The notes beneath the pieces are model-generated. The model was not told where the DNA came from, searched no databases, and saw only the letters and a list, made by a program, of their open reading frames with translations. Made by a program: the position numbers and the translations under genes. From contig JABWDB010000004.1 of NCBI GenBank assembly GCA_019614645.1, positions 13,330,001-13,394,000 of the forward strand: a stretch of 64,000 bases of DNA, given 5' to 3'. The stretch comes from Stratiolaelaps scimitus (lineage: Eukaryota; Arthropoda; Arachnida; Mesostigmata; Laelapidae). Positions 9,173-19,329 of this stretch are shown here, piece after piece. Every line of letters starts with the position of its first letter. Position 1 is the first letter of the stretch.

Positions 9173-11888
9173 ATGTCATACAGTTATCGTTGTTACGTGT
9201 TTGTAGTGCTTTGCGTGGGCTTTCGCTGTAATTCCTGTGCAGGGTTTGTGACACTGGACTCTAGTGGGAGCCCATCAGCGAAAAGCTATTTTCTCGAATC
9301 GGTCCGCGTACTCAATGGTACAATCGACGCCTTGTATCAGCATGGACGATATGGTAACACAGACGTACTTGTCTGCCTCGCGTTCGGTCAAGGTTTGTCA
9401 CGCTCCCTTCACAGATATTTTCCATTGAACATAACAGCTGGAACGCTGATTAGCTCGGACGGCATTTCTATGAACAACTAGTTCATATGTGGTTGGTTCG
9501 CACGCGTATACTGTGAAATCGGGTTGCTCGAACTGCGTTCTCTCATACTAAAACTAAACCAAACGTTGTTCGGGCTAACTCTCAGCCAACATTCTCTCAT
9601 GCTATAGTACATTGTAGTATTGAATCTGCGCTTTTTTTATGGGATCTCCCACCCATGTCATATTCAGCTTGTTGGGATATTGAAAGGACTCGTGCAAAAA
9701 TAAGAAAATTAACCAAGAAACGATAATATATTAGGGCAAAATCGAAGGCTAATTCGATTGGCCAACGATTAGTTATGATAACCTAGAAATTGTTTGTTAA
9801 TTACATTTGACATACAAATATCGATTTTGGTAAACACATTGCAATGTTAGACTATGCATCGACTAGCCTATGAACTTACATATTTTTCCTCAATTTGGTG
9901 ACGTATTCTCGTAAAAGTAGCTCTTCTCAGTCAAGTCAACACTTCGCGCTATATTGAAACAGCATACGTTGCTGAGACGGTTGACTACCTCATTAGCAAG
10001 CTCGACAAGGCTCAATGGCATGTCAGGTCGCAAGTTGCAAAATATGCCCCCGAAGGCCAAAAGCGATATGTTACTGATTATGGAGGACTGGAGGATTGGA
10101 AGTCGTGGATGATTGACGAAGAGCTACAGGATGTCGATGACTACCCCCTTTCTCCACCGGGAGATAATAAAATGTCAGTTATTGGATCGTGCATCCGTAC
10201 CGTAATGAACGGGTAAGTTTTGTCGGTTACCTTCATTGGAGAACGCTCAATGCTGTCGAGTATGGCCGACATGATCCATCCTTGAAGAAATTTTACGTAG
10301 GGGTAGAAAGACAGTTGGAGATCAGCTAAGAGAGAGAGAGAGAGAGAGACATAAAGCGATTGCCAGTTGCTAGTTATTACTGCTCCCTTCTGTTTTCAGC
10401 GCAGGTTCTGTTTTGATGCCAAGTAGCACTTGCAGTACAAACGTGTGCGAGGTTCCCGAGGATCCATAGTAGGCGCTAACCAGCAAAACGATATTTCATT
10501 CATATATTTTAAATCAATTTTCTTAAATTTAGCCCCCGCGGATTTAGGACGTATTTCCGGTGAATATTAACCAGCAATTCATCACCACTGTTTAGTGACT
10601 AGTTCATAGCATGGATTATACGTTCTCCAAGAGTCGTTAAATACTTGTTTGTCACTGGGTGCTTGCCTCCGCCGCCGCCCTATCATCGTTTGCGATTGGC
10701 CTGAACAGGGTTGGATTCAAAGGGAACGACACTGGGACTGGAGTAGGTACAAATATGATTTTATTGCAGCAATAATATTGATGAGCATACACGCCACATT
10801 ACGGCGTTCTTCCCAACTGGCTGCCGCGACGGATGCTCTACAAGTAATGATCTCGTTTATTTATGCAACATGCCCAATGGGTGACCAGCACAGCGAGTGA
10901 TACCAATTGAACTTTAACAATGATCGCGCATATGGCTGGCAGGACAGACATGATGTGTATGATTCCTGATGACTGCTTCGCGATACTGACGTTCTATCCG
11001 AGCTCTCAATACACGCTTACCCACCAACTGTTCCTGGCGTTCATATGGGAAAATGGACCGTGTAGGGATCAACTCGAGCGCCACTTTACTGCGAAGCGCA
11101 TCTCGAAACAAAAGTATTACAAATGGTAGGTCAAGACCACATTGTAGTTAACGATAAAATGTACTTCATCGTATTTCGGTCTAGACACTGGATAGTTATT
11201 GTCACAACATGCATTTCCTTGATTTTACATGATCGTTCACAAAGTGTTTCAAATTATTTCGCAAATGATTAAATTCCTCTATTGTGAACAACCACTTGCA
11301 GATAGAAGATAGCAGTGTTTCTGCAAATACAATGGTACTCTATATGATATATGTATATATGAAAATTTTGCTACACTCTAGCTAAATGCCAAGAGCGGTA
11401 CCTATTTGGCTTAGCCAATAGGAGCTAGTTGGATGTTTTTCTGGATGTGCTTGCTTGCCGGTCATGTTATTGCCTAATAGTTGTGAACATGCACTATCGA
11501 CTGTTTTCAGGGCATGTGGCGTGATACGCCGTGAGTTACGTGAAATCGAACGATCCGACTATCCAACATGCTTTCAGGACCTCTTTATAGAGCAGGCCGC
11601 ATTTTGCCAGATTGCTGGCATCCACGTATGTATCACCAGCATGCAACGAATGTTCCGTCGATGACGACGTTAGAGTCAGTTCTCCCTGCCATAAATTGCG
11701 AGACGGTTTGGGAATGAGAGAGAAAGAGAGAGAGAGAAAGGGAGACAAAGAGAGAGAGAGGAGTGGGACGCATACGTCTATGTTCGATACATCGGAGAAT
11801 ACACTTTTCTTTCGTCGCTTAATTGCCCTGCTCTCTGTTTCGTGCGCAGCATAAGCGACTATTTGCTGTGTGTGGCGACACCGGGTAG
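9173..11888 (+). CDS. six-exon secreted cysteine-rich protein, unknown family
   Basis: Proposed exons are 9173-9243, 9931-10212, 10770-10880, 10943-11125, 11511-11625 and 11850-11888 (TAG at 11886-11888). They total 801 nt, giving 266 residues. Every junction is GT-AG and the phases agree (2, 2, 2, 2, 0). Acceptors are strong (CTTCTCAG, TTATTGCAG, TGTTTTCAG, TTCGTGCGCAG). Intron 3 is only 62 bases. Exon 1 encodes a signal peptide (CYVFVVLCVGF core). The mature chain has an acidic Trp/Tyr-rich first half (about 25-117). Its second half carries 11 Cys: C111, C136, C140, C150, C160, C166, C195, C218, C236, C248 and C262. One N-glycosylation sequon lies at N27. The first exon boundary is the least certain. 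No family is recognised; an extracellular or salivary role would be inference. A poly(A)-like ATTAAA follows at 12222. Confidence 0.7.
9565..9592 (+). repeat. partial copy of a dispersed repeat
   Basis: About 28 bases ending GGGCTAACTCTCAGCCAACATT match the repeats at 12369-12450 and 56349-56430. It lies within intron 1 of the cysteine-rich gene. Confidence 0.5.
10400..10469 (+). CDS. alternative terminal exon of the cysteine-rich gene
   Basis: An excellent acceptor (CTTCTGTTTTCAG, ending at 10399) opens this exon inside intron 2 of the 9173-11888 gene. Joined to the exon 2 donor at 10212 it keeps frame. It adds 22 codons (including STCSTNVCEVPEDP) before a TAG at 10467-10469. Use of this exon would give a 140-residue secreted isoform with three Cys in place of the 11-Cys tail. 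It could instead be a decayed or cryptic exon. Confidence 0.4.
11718..11763. repeat. (GA)n microsatellite in intron 5
   Basis: An imperfect (GA)n run lies within the last intron of the cysteine-rich gene. It creates the Arg-Glu repeats seen in spurious ORFs. Confidence 0.9.
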
Positions 11889-11889
11889 T

Positions 11890-12360
11890 TACCTTTACTC
11901 AGGGATGAATGAACAACAACAAAATAACACGGCAAACACGGAACGAGGCCACCGTTGATCGAGAAGCACAAAGTTATTACTAAACTAACAACAATGTCCG
12001 TTCGACATGTTCACATACGACGAACAGAGTATGGTACAGTCGATTTTGATCGGGATATGTAAACCAGTGTGGCTCTACAGTGCTCCTACGCGGCCACCGA
12101 AGGATACCTATCCCACATGGTTGCAAATTCGAGCGCTACACGATCGATCACACGATCTGACAAACTCGGCTTAGGATCGAGTAATTGATTATTATTGTGA
12201 TTTACTTATTACTATGATTGTTATTAAATAACAATGATAAGTGCCACAGAGTATGTGGCGTTTCATCATTCGATCTCATTGAAAACTGTATGTTTTTCAT
12301 CATATTCGTCTGTTAGCTCTTGGCCTATTTCTACTATGGTAGCTGCGATCAGCTGTATTT
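11890..12360. other. downstream region of the cysteine-rich gene, non-coding
   Basis: AT-rich sequence without recognised coding potential. An ATTAAA at 12222-12227 could serve as poly(A) signal for the upstream gene, implying a 3' UTR of about 340 bases. Confidence 0.4.
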
Positions 12361-12368
12361 TAATATTC

Positions 12369-12450
12369 AAGGTTTTCGGTCTGACTGTCTGCCAACATTT
12401 AACGTTCACGGTACCGCTTCCAGCATTGCTTCGTAAGACGGAGCCCCCTA
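12369..12450 (+). repeat. dispersed repeat, copy 1
   Basis: This stretch aligns without gaps over about 80 bases to 56349-56430 at roughly 84 percent identity by eye. A short third match lies at 9565. Copies share AAGGTTTTC at the left and AAGACGGA near the right. Some frames remain open, so it may be the fossil of a coding element, but no protein family is recognised. Confidence 0.65.
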
Positions 12451-12938
12451 AATGCAACGTGTTTCAATATTTCCATAACGTGCATTACAGTCACGTAGGG
12501 AACTGTGATTTGTTGATTTATGAATTGTCCAATTGTTTTAGAGGAATACATCTTTGACCCAAGTGTAATTATGTCATGATCAGTAATCGAGCACCACTTC
12601 GCCGCCGTGTTGCCCGGAAACATGTCAATTGGGAATAGAATTTTGTTACCAAACTATCATTGTGTGAATCATAAAAAAAGTGCCCAGTGCTAGACGACGT
12701 TAAATCGTGACACCAAATGTTCGATATGATGATGATATAAAGAACAGGAACGTATAGGGAATTTGCATTTCGACCGCCAACCTTCCATTGGCATAATCGT
12801 AAAACAATATAAGTGTTATTTGTCTAGACATTAGATATCTGACATTTTAGACGATACCACAGCCACGTTTCACTACACCTGTATTCATGTTCCCGAGACA
12901 TCAATACAGGCGGTGATACAAACGACGCTGTTTCAGCT

Positions 12939-13150
12939 CTGTGCTCGTTATTTCAAGGGCATAAACACTCATCATAAAACATTTGCACTGCTTTGTAGAA
13001 CTTCTACATGCTTCGCTGGTTTGAGAGGATCGCTTCATGGCAAGGACCGAGCGGCTGTTTCTCGCTCACCGTTACAGATGCTGTTCCGTGTGGACTGCAC
13101 GTTGCGTCTGGTGTTATCTATCATAACTCACATGGGGACGTGGCCAGGGT
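12939..13150 (+). CDS. candidate exon, unknown protein
   Basis: A GCTGTTTCAG acceptor is followed by about 70 open codons ending at a GG/GTAGCA donor, which leaves two bases. That phase formally fits the acceptor at 13786. A second frame, starting at an ATG at 13008, also stays open to 13232. The peptide is basic and contains four Cys. No family is recognised. Either reading could be chance. Confidence 0.2.
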
Positions 13151-13786
13151 AGCAGACCCAAGGACAACGAAAAGCGACGGAGCCAAATCGAGAGTTAAGC
13201 GTGACGAAGTCAGCATACGCATAGGTTCGTAGATGAAGGGGGAGTGGGCGGGCCGGGAAGGGGAGGGGTGTGTAGGCGGTCAGGACATGGCGAAACCAAA
13301 CGCAACGAATTAACTAACGAAAAGGAGTCGCCGTACGAGGAAGCGTTGCGCGTCAGGAAGGAATAGTAGTTCTATAATGCGGTAGGAGGTACCACAAGTA
13401 GAAATCGGTGTAGAAATAGTGTGCGCCTTGCAGACATCGGAGGAGACACGTAGGTGCACGGGTTCGAACTCCACGGTCCCACATTTACATTTATTATAAA
13501 GAGGGGTCGGCCTTATGAAGCGCTGCCAAAAGCAATACGATAAATCTGGGCTGTGGGTAAGCCTGGAAAAAAGAAGAAGATAATATAATGTTAAATGTTC
13601 GTTTCGATTTCACTCCAGATTATGTATGCACAATTTCGGCAGTACAATACAATACAATAGTTATTCGAAGTATTATTATATACATTCGTGAACAATAGAT
13701 TCGCAGGTTCAACTACAGACCCAGTAATGGCGTTAACGGCAAAATGTGCATACGTCTTCTATCCTTTTCACCGTTTGCGTTTCAGG

Positions 13787-13870
13787 AGACAGCGTTTGCC
13801 TATTGCATAAGTCCGCTGTGGGTATTCTCTACTTCACGTCCGTGTTAAAGTTCATTCTGAGCCCCTGAAC
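13787..13870 (+). CDS. candidate terminal exon with downstream poly(A) signals
   Basis: A near-ideal acceptor (CACCGTTTGCGTTTCAG) precedes this stretch. Two frames stay open for 20 or more codons; one ends SVLKFILSP and the other ends STSRPC. AATAAA-type signals follow at about 14007 and 14022, consistent with a transcript end on this strand. The correct frame cannot be fixed without the upstream exon. Confidence 0.28.
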
Positions 13871-14006
13871 TGAAGGTGACTTGACTGTACAGTCTCAAGA
13901 AAATACCATCTAGACATTTGTCCTCGAAGTATTTCCAAGCAATTTGTTAGTTGGTTATTATCCGTACGCATTACATGTTTGTTAGTAATGGTTGTATTGT
14001 TGTTCA

Positions 14007-14028
14007 AATAAAGCTAATTAATAAAAAA
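14007..14028 (+). terminator. paired AATAAA poly(A) signals
   Basis: Two AATAAA hexamers lie about 14 bases apart (AAATAAAGC and TTAATAAAA). They sit about 140-160 bases after the candidate terminal exon at 13787. Function is inferred from the sequence only. Confidence 0.35.
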
Positions 14029-14577
14029 ATATATAGAAATATAGGTGATGTTATACAATGTGTCCTGTTTCATTCTAGGAACTTATCTCAATAAAAAATT
14101 GATAGGTATAGATGCAAATACCGAACAAAAATTGAGCCAGCCCTCTGCTCATCACTTTCAACGACTGCTCGATCAATGACGGTATTTGCCTCGTAGTTCC
14201 CAGTCTGAAATGAAGCAAATCTAAGTAAGAATGGAAAAAAGGCGATGAATAATCCCGAAAACCTTAGTACTGATGCTATGATCTCCGAATCCTAGAAACT
14301 GCCAGAAAGAACGAATCGACACGTTCTCACGCGGTTTGCAGTACGTCGATTTCACTATATACCGAGCTAAACAACGGGGTTCTTCGCACTGGCCGGCGCC
14401 TGCCTCTGTATGAGGTGCGGCAAACCGTGCCCCATATACCATGCGGTACCGTGCGTCGACGTGGCGTCTTTAGGCAGCTTTGCCGAGTGGGCTCTCTCTT
14501 GAAATTTCAAATTTTTTGATACGTCCATACAAGACAAAACGTTTTTTTTTGTTAACATCAGAAAAATTGACTTTTTC

Positions 14578-14583
14578 TTTATT
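14578..14583 (-). terminator. AATAAA poly(A) signal of the broken gene
   Basis: The plus strand reads TTTATT, giving AATAAA on the minus strand 27 bases beyond the presumed TGA stop at 14611-14609. Close spacing to the stop supports a true transcript end. Confidence 0.4.
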
Positions 14584-14608
14584 AGTGGGCATAGGTGGAT
14601 AATTGCCT

Positions 14609-14880
14609 TCAGGAACCCGGAGGCGACTTAGCGTTCTCAACCGCCAAGTCAAACCCTTTAGCAACGATGTCGTGGCTCTCATCCTCGCCTCCGGACTCTA
14701 CAATACTTCGTTGTCGCTGGTCTTCGCTGCATCATTCCTGCTGTTGCCGATGCCGCGTACATCACTACGACCAGCCGACTCCCCAGATCCTTCAATAGAG
14801 CCGCTAACTGCTGCCTCAGTCTGTTCATCCAATTTACCATCCTGGCACCCCGATTCCTCAGCTGCATGCACGATGCCAAT
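14609..14880 (-). pseudogene. broken acidic, Ser/Glu-rich coding end
   Basis: Minus-strand bases 14880-14698 encode about 60 residues (with EESGCQDGKLDEQTEAAV and KTSDNEVL), stopping at TAG 14700-14698. A one-base shift near 14700-14730 restores a frame continuing SIVESGGEDESHDIVAKGF to a TGA at 14611-14609. That is followed within 27 bases by AATAAA. A third frame just upstream (14881-14930) reads GEQDQILEDLQVKIDELA, suggesting a coiled coil and a further frameshift. The acidic, Ser-rich continuity across frames and the poly(A) signal point to a real but broken terminal coding region. It may be a gene relic or an element-encoded protein. The family is unknown. Confidence 0.45.
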
Positions 14881-15468
14881 TCATCAATTTTCACTTGAAG
14901 ATCCTCTAAGATTTGGTCTTGTTCACCATGGATGGCGTACGTGTATCAGCTGCTGGTGCAATTCCTCAAACAAAAAGTGAACACACCGAGCACGTTCCCG
15001 TTTCAGGTGTGTGAGTATGTGTGTGTCAACGAAATCGCAAATGGTGTGTCGGCGTGTAGGTGCCTGGTGGGCTGCTGGATTCGCCAGCGGCAATGGAGCA
15101 CTCAACGTTGTACACTGCACTCTCGATGAATGAATTAATGACCAGGCTGGGAGCACTTTCTGTGGGACTGAAAACTTTTACTGGCTACCCACTTGTACAA
15201 TATTATGTCATATGGAGCTATCAAGTACGACGGGCGCTATAAGCCTATAAGCGCTGTAAGCCCCTAGTTAAGCCTCAATACCTCGTTTGCTTCATGAGTC
15301 CAAGGACACACTCAGAAAAGCAAATGTAGTCAATGCGGCTCATATATGCAGTTGAATAATAGTTATATAAATAATAAATTATATATTTTAGGTTGAAATA
15401 ATGAGACACATATACATTTCAATATCGGCTAAACTAAGTAAGCTAAAACAAAGATTTTTTAGTATGAG

Positions 15469-15960
15469 CTAGAGGTATGCATCTCTTTTATTTATACACT
15501 GCTCCCAGAGTTCTGGCAGCCTTCTAACGGCTAGGTATGCACCATTTCTATTACCATTTATAACTTCGTTATTTAAGGCCTCTCGGAGCAAATCGATGTT
15601 TGCATACCTTTTGCCACCTATAGCCCTCTTTAATCGATGGAAGCAGCCATAGTCACACGGGCTTACATCGGGAGAATTGGGGGGTGATGCCGTCTGTTGG
15701 CATGAATCCAGGACGTAATTTCATTGCTACAATGTGCCCTAGAATTTTCATCGAGTGCTTCCAATTGCCATGCCAATTATTCATGAGCCCCTTCAAGAAC
15801 TCGAAATATCGAGCAGAGTCCATTTTTTGTTTTGTGCCTAAAATCGACGCTAACGATACGTCGTTAGCCATCGCGATTTGCAATACTTGGTTTTCACCAC
15901 GCTATATCGAGGGCAGAGGGTTATCACAAGCCCAACTCGAACTGTTTATATGGATATATT
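15469..15960 (-). pseudogene. mariner-type transposase remnant
   Basis: On the minus strand the C-terminal third reads PPNSPDVSPCDYGCFHRLKR. It then runs through a helical tail (LPELWEQCINKR) to TAG at 15471-15469. This is the classic mariner signature around the third catalytic Asp (PPYSPDLAPCDYFLFPKLK). Upstream, ENSRAH stands where mariner has DNARPH, so the second catalytic Asp is Glu or displaced. The two parts lie in frames separated by one missing C in a poly-C run near 15680-15687. Further upstream, KQKMDSARYFEFLKG resembles the region before the second motif but again in another frame. It is therefore a dead copy with at least two frameshifts. Terminal inverted repeats were not located. 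Confidence 0.8.
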
Positions 15961-16319
15961 TAGCTAAGGGAGATAGCATGGCCATTTATTTATCATTTTG
16001 GCTCCAGTTCATGTCGGACTTGACACCGTCTGGTGGCACTTCATGGATAGGGTCTTGAACTCGTTGGTTTGGAACTTGTCAAAAATGATTGTTGATTTCA
16101 AACGTTGACACGTATGGTAGATGGTTTATTGAATTCTACGTTTATTATATATATATATAAATGTTTGCGCGTCGATAATCGGCTATGAGTAAGTCCGGCA
16201 ACCCTATGCCTCTGCATCCATTACGTTGTCCATTGCGATGGACACAGCCAGAAATGAAATCTGACAGATTTTTGTTGCAAAGTATGCTGACATTCAGGTG
16301 CATGTGGCATTTATTATAT

Positions 16320-16378
16320 ATATATATGGCAAAGTTGTCCTCATGCATAGTATGTGGCAAAGTTGTCCGCATGCAGGT
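16320..16378 (+). repeat. 29-bp tandem duplication
   Basis: GGCAAAGTTGTCC-x-CATGCA occurs twice with a period of about 29 bases beside a (TA)n tract. One base differs in the shared core. Confidence 0.75.
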
Positions 16379-16479
16379 ATTAGTATTATAGATATCGGAT
16401 CCGATATCGGCTGCCTTGATATCGTCTCTCCGGCTGTTCTCTGAACTGGCCTGTCCGTATAAGATGTCGGCATATATGC

Positions 16480-17380
16480 CCTATGTTTGGGCGTAAGTCT
16501 AGGCGAATTCGTACGGGCCTTGAATACGCATTGTCTGTCCCTCTACCCTATCCATCGCCTATATCCGTCTCGCTCATTTCAGGTCGTCTCGGTCCGCCGT
16601 TCTCTAAGCCTCTAAGCCTCATCATTCTTCACCCGCGGTCGGCTGGCGGACGTCGACAATTCGTATTCGCGCGGGCTTTCCACGACGGCGCGAGCCTTTT
16701 GCCCAGGAACGCGCCGGAGGCAGGAGCGCGCATAAACGGAACGGGTGAAGAATGAAAGACGGTAGCTCACGCTGCGCCCGTGCATCAATAGAGCTCAACG
16801 CTCTAAATTCGATTGGAATTTGGCGTTACGTCCTGCGTGAACGACTTGTCAGCTCTATCCATCTATCTCTCTCTCTTTTTCCTACACATCGAGTTGAAGT
16901 ACCACCCAAGAATGATAGGCTGCCCACCTGATCTCTTACGCAAGTGACCAGGCTTGGCCATGGAAATTTCCGTGTGTCTCGACCACCTGCTCCCCAACCT
17001 CACTCTACTTCTCTCTCTCTCTCTCTACCTCTGGTACCGCGCCGCTCGGAATCACGGTGTGTAGCGTGCTCACGCAGCATGCAGTGACCACTACTTAGGT
17101 TCGCCCTCCGACCTAGCATCTCTCCATCTATCTATATATTAATTTCGTCATCGCAACACAGTGGACGACGACGGCGCCGCCGCCGCATACACTGTGTCGA
17201 TATGCATCGTATTCATGTTTGTTCGCGGGGCAACGCTAGTTAGACGCAACACACAAGGGATACATTGTGTTCATTGAGCACATCGTGCATACACCTACTT
17301 TACGAGGCTCGCCAAGTGTTGGGTAGTCGGTCTGTCGGCCGACCGTTCTGTCGTCGGGTCGTGTGATGGCAACTTACTTT
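16480..17380. other. GC-richer stretch, no gene recognised
   Basis: CpG-containing sequence with CT-rich tracts at 16860-17030. Several frames stay open in both directions (for example 16483-16755), as expected in GC-rich DNA. It could be promoter or 5' UTR sequence for the exon candidate at 17385. Confidence 0.4.
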
Positions 17381-17384
17381 TGTT

Positions 17385-17589
17385 ATGCATCGCACAAAGC
17401 GAGCTTCAGGAAAGACCGCTAGAGAAAGATCAAGAGAGAGAGAGAAAGACGGGGCTTATGTGATTAATGCAAACCTGAATGACAGGAGCGAGACAGCGGC
17501 CGGTCGGGCTGCCTTAAGCAGGAAAAGGGTCATTCAGCCAAATGGCACCCGCGATGCGATGCCACAGATCTTGGCAGCAAATGCAACAG
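17385..17589 (+). CDS. candidate first coding exon
   Basis: An ATG at 17385 opens 68 codons of basic, hydrophilic peptide (begins MHRTKRASGK). These end at a textbook donor, CAACAG followed by GTGAGT, with GT at 17590. The stretch lies at the edge of a CpG-richer segment, as first exons often do. No family is recognised and the next exon was not found. Part of the frame is a (GA)n run encoding Arg-Glu repeats, which weakens the case. Confidence 0.3.
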
Positions 17590-17946
17590 GTGAGTTTGTA
17601 CAAATCCCGTGAAATCAAGCGCCTTGCATGCTCGTCGTCAGAAATTGCGAAATTCAGTGCACGTTTTCGAGGTGGGGATGATCATTGCGCACATCGATTA
17701 TGTAAACACAAACAGGAACGTAACACAGGCATACATTTGGCCAGCCTCTAGTTAGCGCGCCTCGACTTTTTTATTCAGTCGAATACTGCATTTTAGTCGA
17801 ACGCAGTAATTTTGTTGGATACATTAGAAATGTATGCGCAACGCAAAATGACATGTTACATTTTTGGCATTTGATAGTGGAGCTCATAATTACAGCGAAT
17901 TAGCACAGCACTGATTTGCCCTGCCCATCACGAATTACTTCACCAG

Positions 17947-18140
17947 AACGAGCGCTTCGTATCCTGGCAGTGGTAGTACCTCAGAGTGTCCAATACGCCT
18001 CAACTACACATGCGAATTATGAAATGGTTCGGCGCTCAGTTGCCTTGCACAAGCTGATTTGTGAAAACGACACGGCGTTTGATATATCGCAAGCTATTAT
18101 GTTGTCCTTGGATTTCATCAGCTTCTTCGCGAACGGGTGA
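17947..18140 (+). CDS. candidate terminal exon, unknown protein
   Basis: After a TTCACCAG acceptor the frame stays open for 63 codons to TGA at 18138-18140. The peptide is amphipathic and protein-like (RILAVVVPQSVQYAS, then HKLICENDTAFDISQAIML). A GG/GTGAAT at the end could also act as donor. No domain is recognised and no partner exon was assigned. Confidence 0.28.
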
Positions 18141-18440
18141 ATCACCATGAGTCGACGATCGAGGATCGCTATCGATAATCGCGGTGTGGAGAGCATTGTA
18201 TTGTACAATAATTTATGCCACACTGATGTCTGCTGGGAAATGACGTCTCAAGCGTTCTAGCACAGTCGCGGATGAGAAGAGTATAAAATAACAATGGTTG
18301 CCGTCCCGGTTTATATATATATATATATTGTATATATATGTTGTTCTGGTCGCTTCCACGGGTGCACTCAAAGATACGTGTCTTACCTGGACTCATACAC
18401 TACATAGGCTACATTACATACATTACACATAGAAATAACC

Positions 18441-18745
18441 CGGGCGTATTTCACAATGCGGTCCGAGAGCGCCAGTATCGTATGTATAATAGAAGAGGTG
18501 AAGACGATAACATCTCAGTTCAACACACAGAGCAGAACAGATAATATAGGACAAATAATAGGACCCATAAATAGGACAAAGCAAGACATATAGCTTAGGC
18601 ATACTTCACGATGCAGTCCAACAGCCCCAGCCGAATGCAGAAGAGATGAAGACAATAACATCGCAATTCAACACATCGAACAGAAGAGATAATATAGGCC
18701 AGATAGAATAGGACCCATCACATAGGACAAAAGAGGACAGTCACC
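18441..18745. repeat. imperfect 155-bp tandem duplication
   Basis: The segment starting at 18441 recurs at about 18596. Shared blocks in order are TTCACRATGCRGTCC, GAAGAGRTGAAGAC, TAACATC, AGATAATATAGG, then ATAGGACCCAT and ATAGGACAAA. Divergence is about 20 percent by eye, so it is not recent. Internally the 3' part of each unit repeats ATAGGAC. Confidence 0.75.
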
Positions 18746-18832
18746 CAATGTTTCATATAAATTATCTATAAGAGAGAGTGCAGGAGACAGCTACTACCAA
18801 TTGAACCAAGAAAATCAACCTCCAACCCTTAC

Positions 18833-19257
18833 ATGAAGATGAGCCTGTCTAGCGCCCGTAAAATGGATCTAGACACCCGCAGGGACGCACCTGCAGATCG
18901 CGCCAAAGAACGCAGGGCTCCGGTAAAGAAAAGAACAGCAACCAGACACGCCACCATCTCTCTCGGTCGTCCCAGACCACTGTTTGGACCAACGAAACAG
19001 CAAGATTCTTGCCGGCAGCTAGACGTTTTTCCATACATACACACTACGACCCAATGGGCACAACACATCTAATATAGCCTACCCTCGACGAAGATTTGCT
19101 CACAACAGACATGGGAGAGACCACTCCTGCTGGGAAGAGCACAAAGCCTGCTGAGCCCCTACGGTGGGAAGGGGCCAGATTCCGTAGTGAAAGTGCAGCC
19201 ACTTTAAACAGCAATCAGCGGTCAGCTGGGCACCTCGAAGGCGAATCTCGCCTTTGA
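18833..19257 (+). pseudogene. degenerate coding stretch, possible element ORF1
   Basis: An ATG at 18833 opens a basic 79-codon ORF (starts MKMSLSSARKMDLD, contains Arg/Lys-rich APVKKRTATRHATIS). In another frame the coding character continues (LDEDLLTTDMGETTP, then RWEGARFRSESAATLNSNQR) up to TGA near 19257. One frameshift and one stop separate them. Basic then Thr/Ser/Glu-rich composition would suit a LINE ORF1 or gag-like protein, but no zinc knuckle is seen. The assignment is inference. Confidence 0.35.
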
Positions 19258-19329
19258 TTCTATCAACCACAGAATAAGAAGGCCGCATGCAGTCCGGTAA
19301 CCGGCCGTTGTCACCGGCAAAACGAAGTG

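Noticed and set aside
9173..9481. Reading the 102-codon ORF as a complete secreted protein
   Set aside because: Exon 2 and later exons fit only if this ORF is cut at the donor at 9243. The remainder after 9243 has no recognised features, although an unspliced short protein cannot be fully excluded.
10747..10769. A 23-base GT...AG segment as an intron
   Set aside because: It is too short to be spliced; the exon at 10770 joins the donor at 10212 in phase instead.
10649..10900. 83-codon plus-strand ORF
   Set aside because: It begins with TTG and competes with the exon at 10770-10880 in another frame, which has matching splice phases and conserved-looking Cys.
13440..13490. Possible tRNA (GGGTTCGAACTCC B-box)
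   Set aside because: The T-stem does not pair and no D-arm, anticodon arm or acceptor stem can be drawn.
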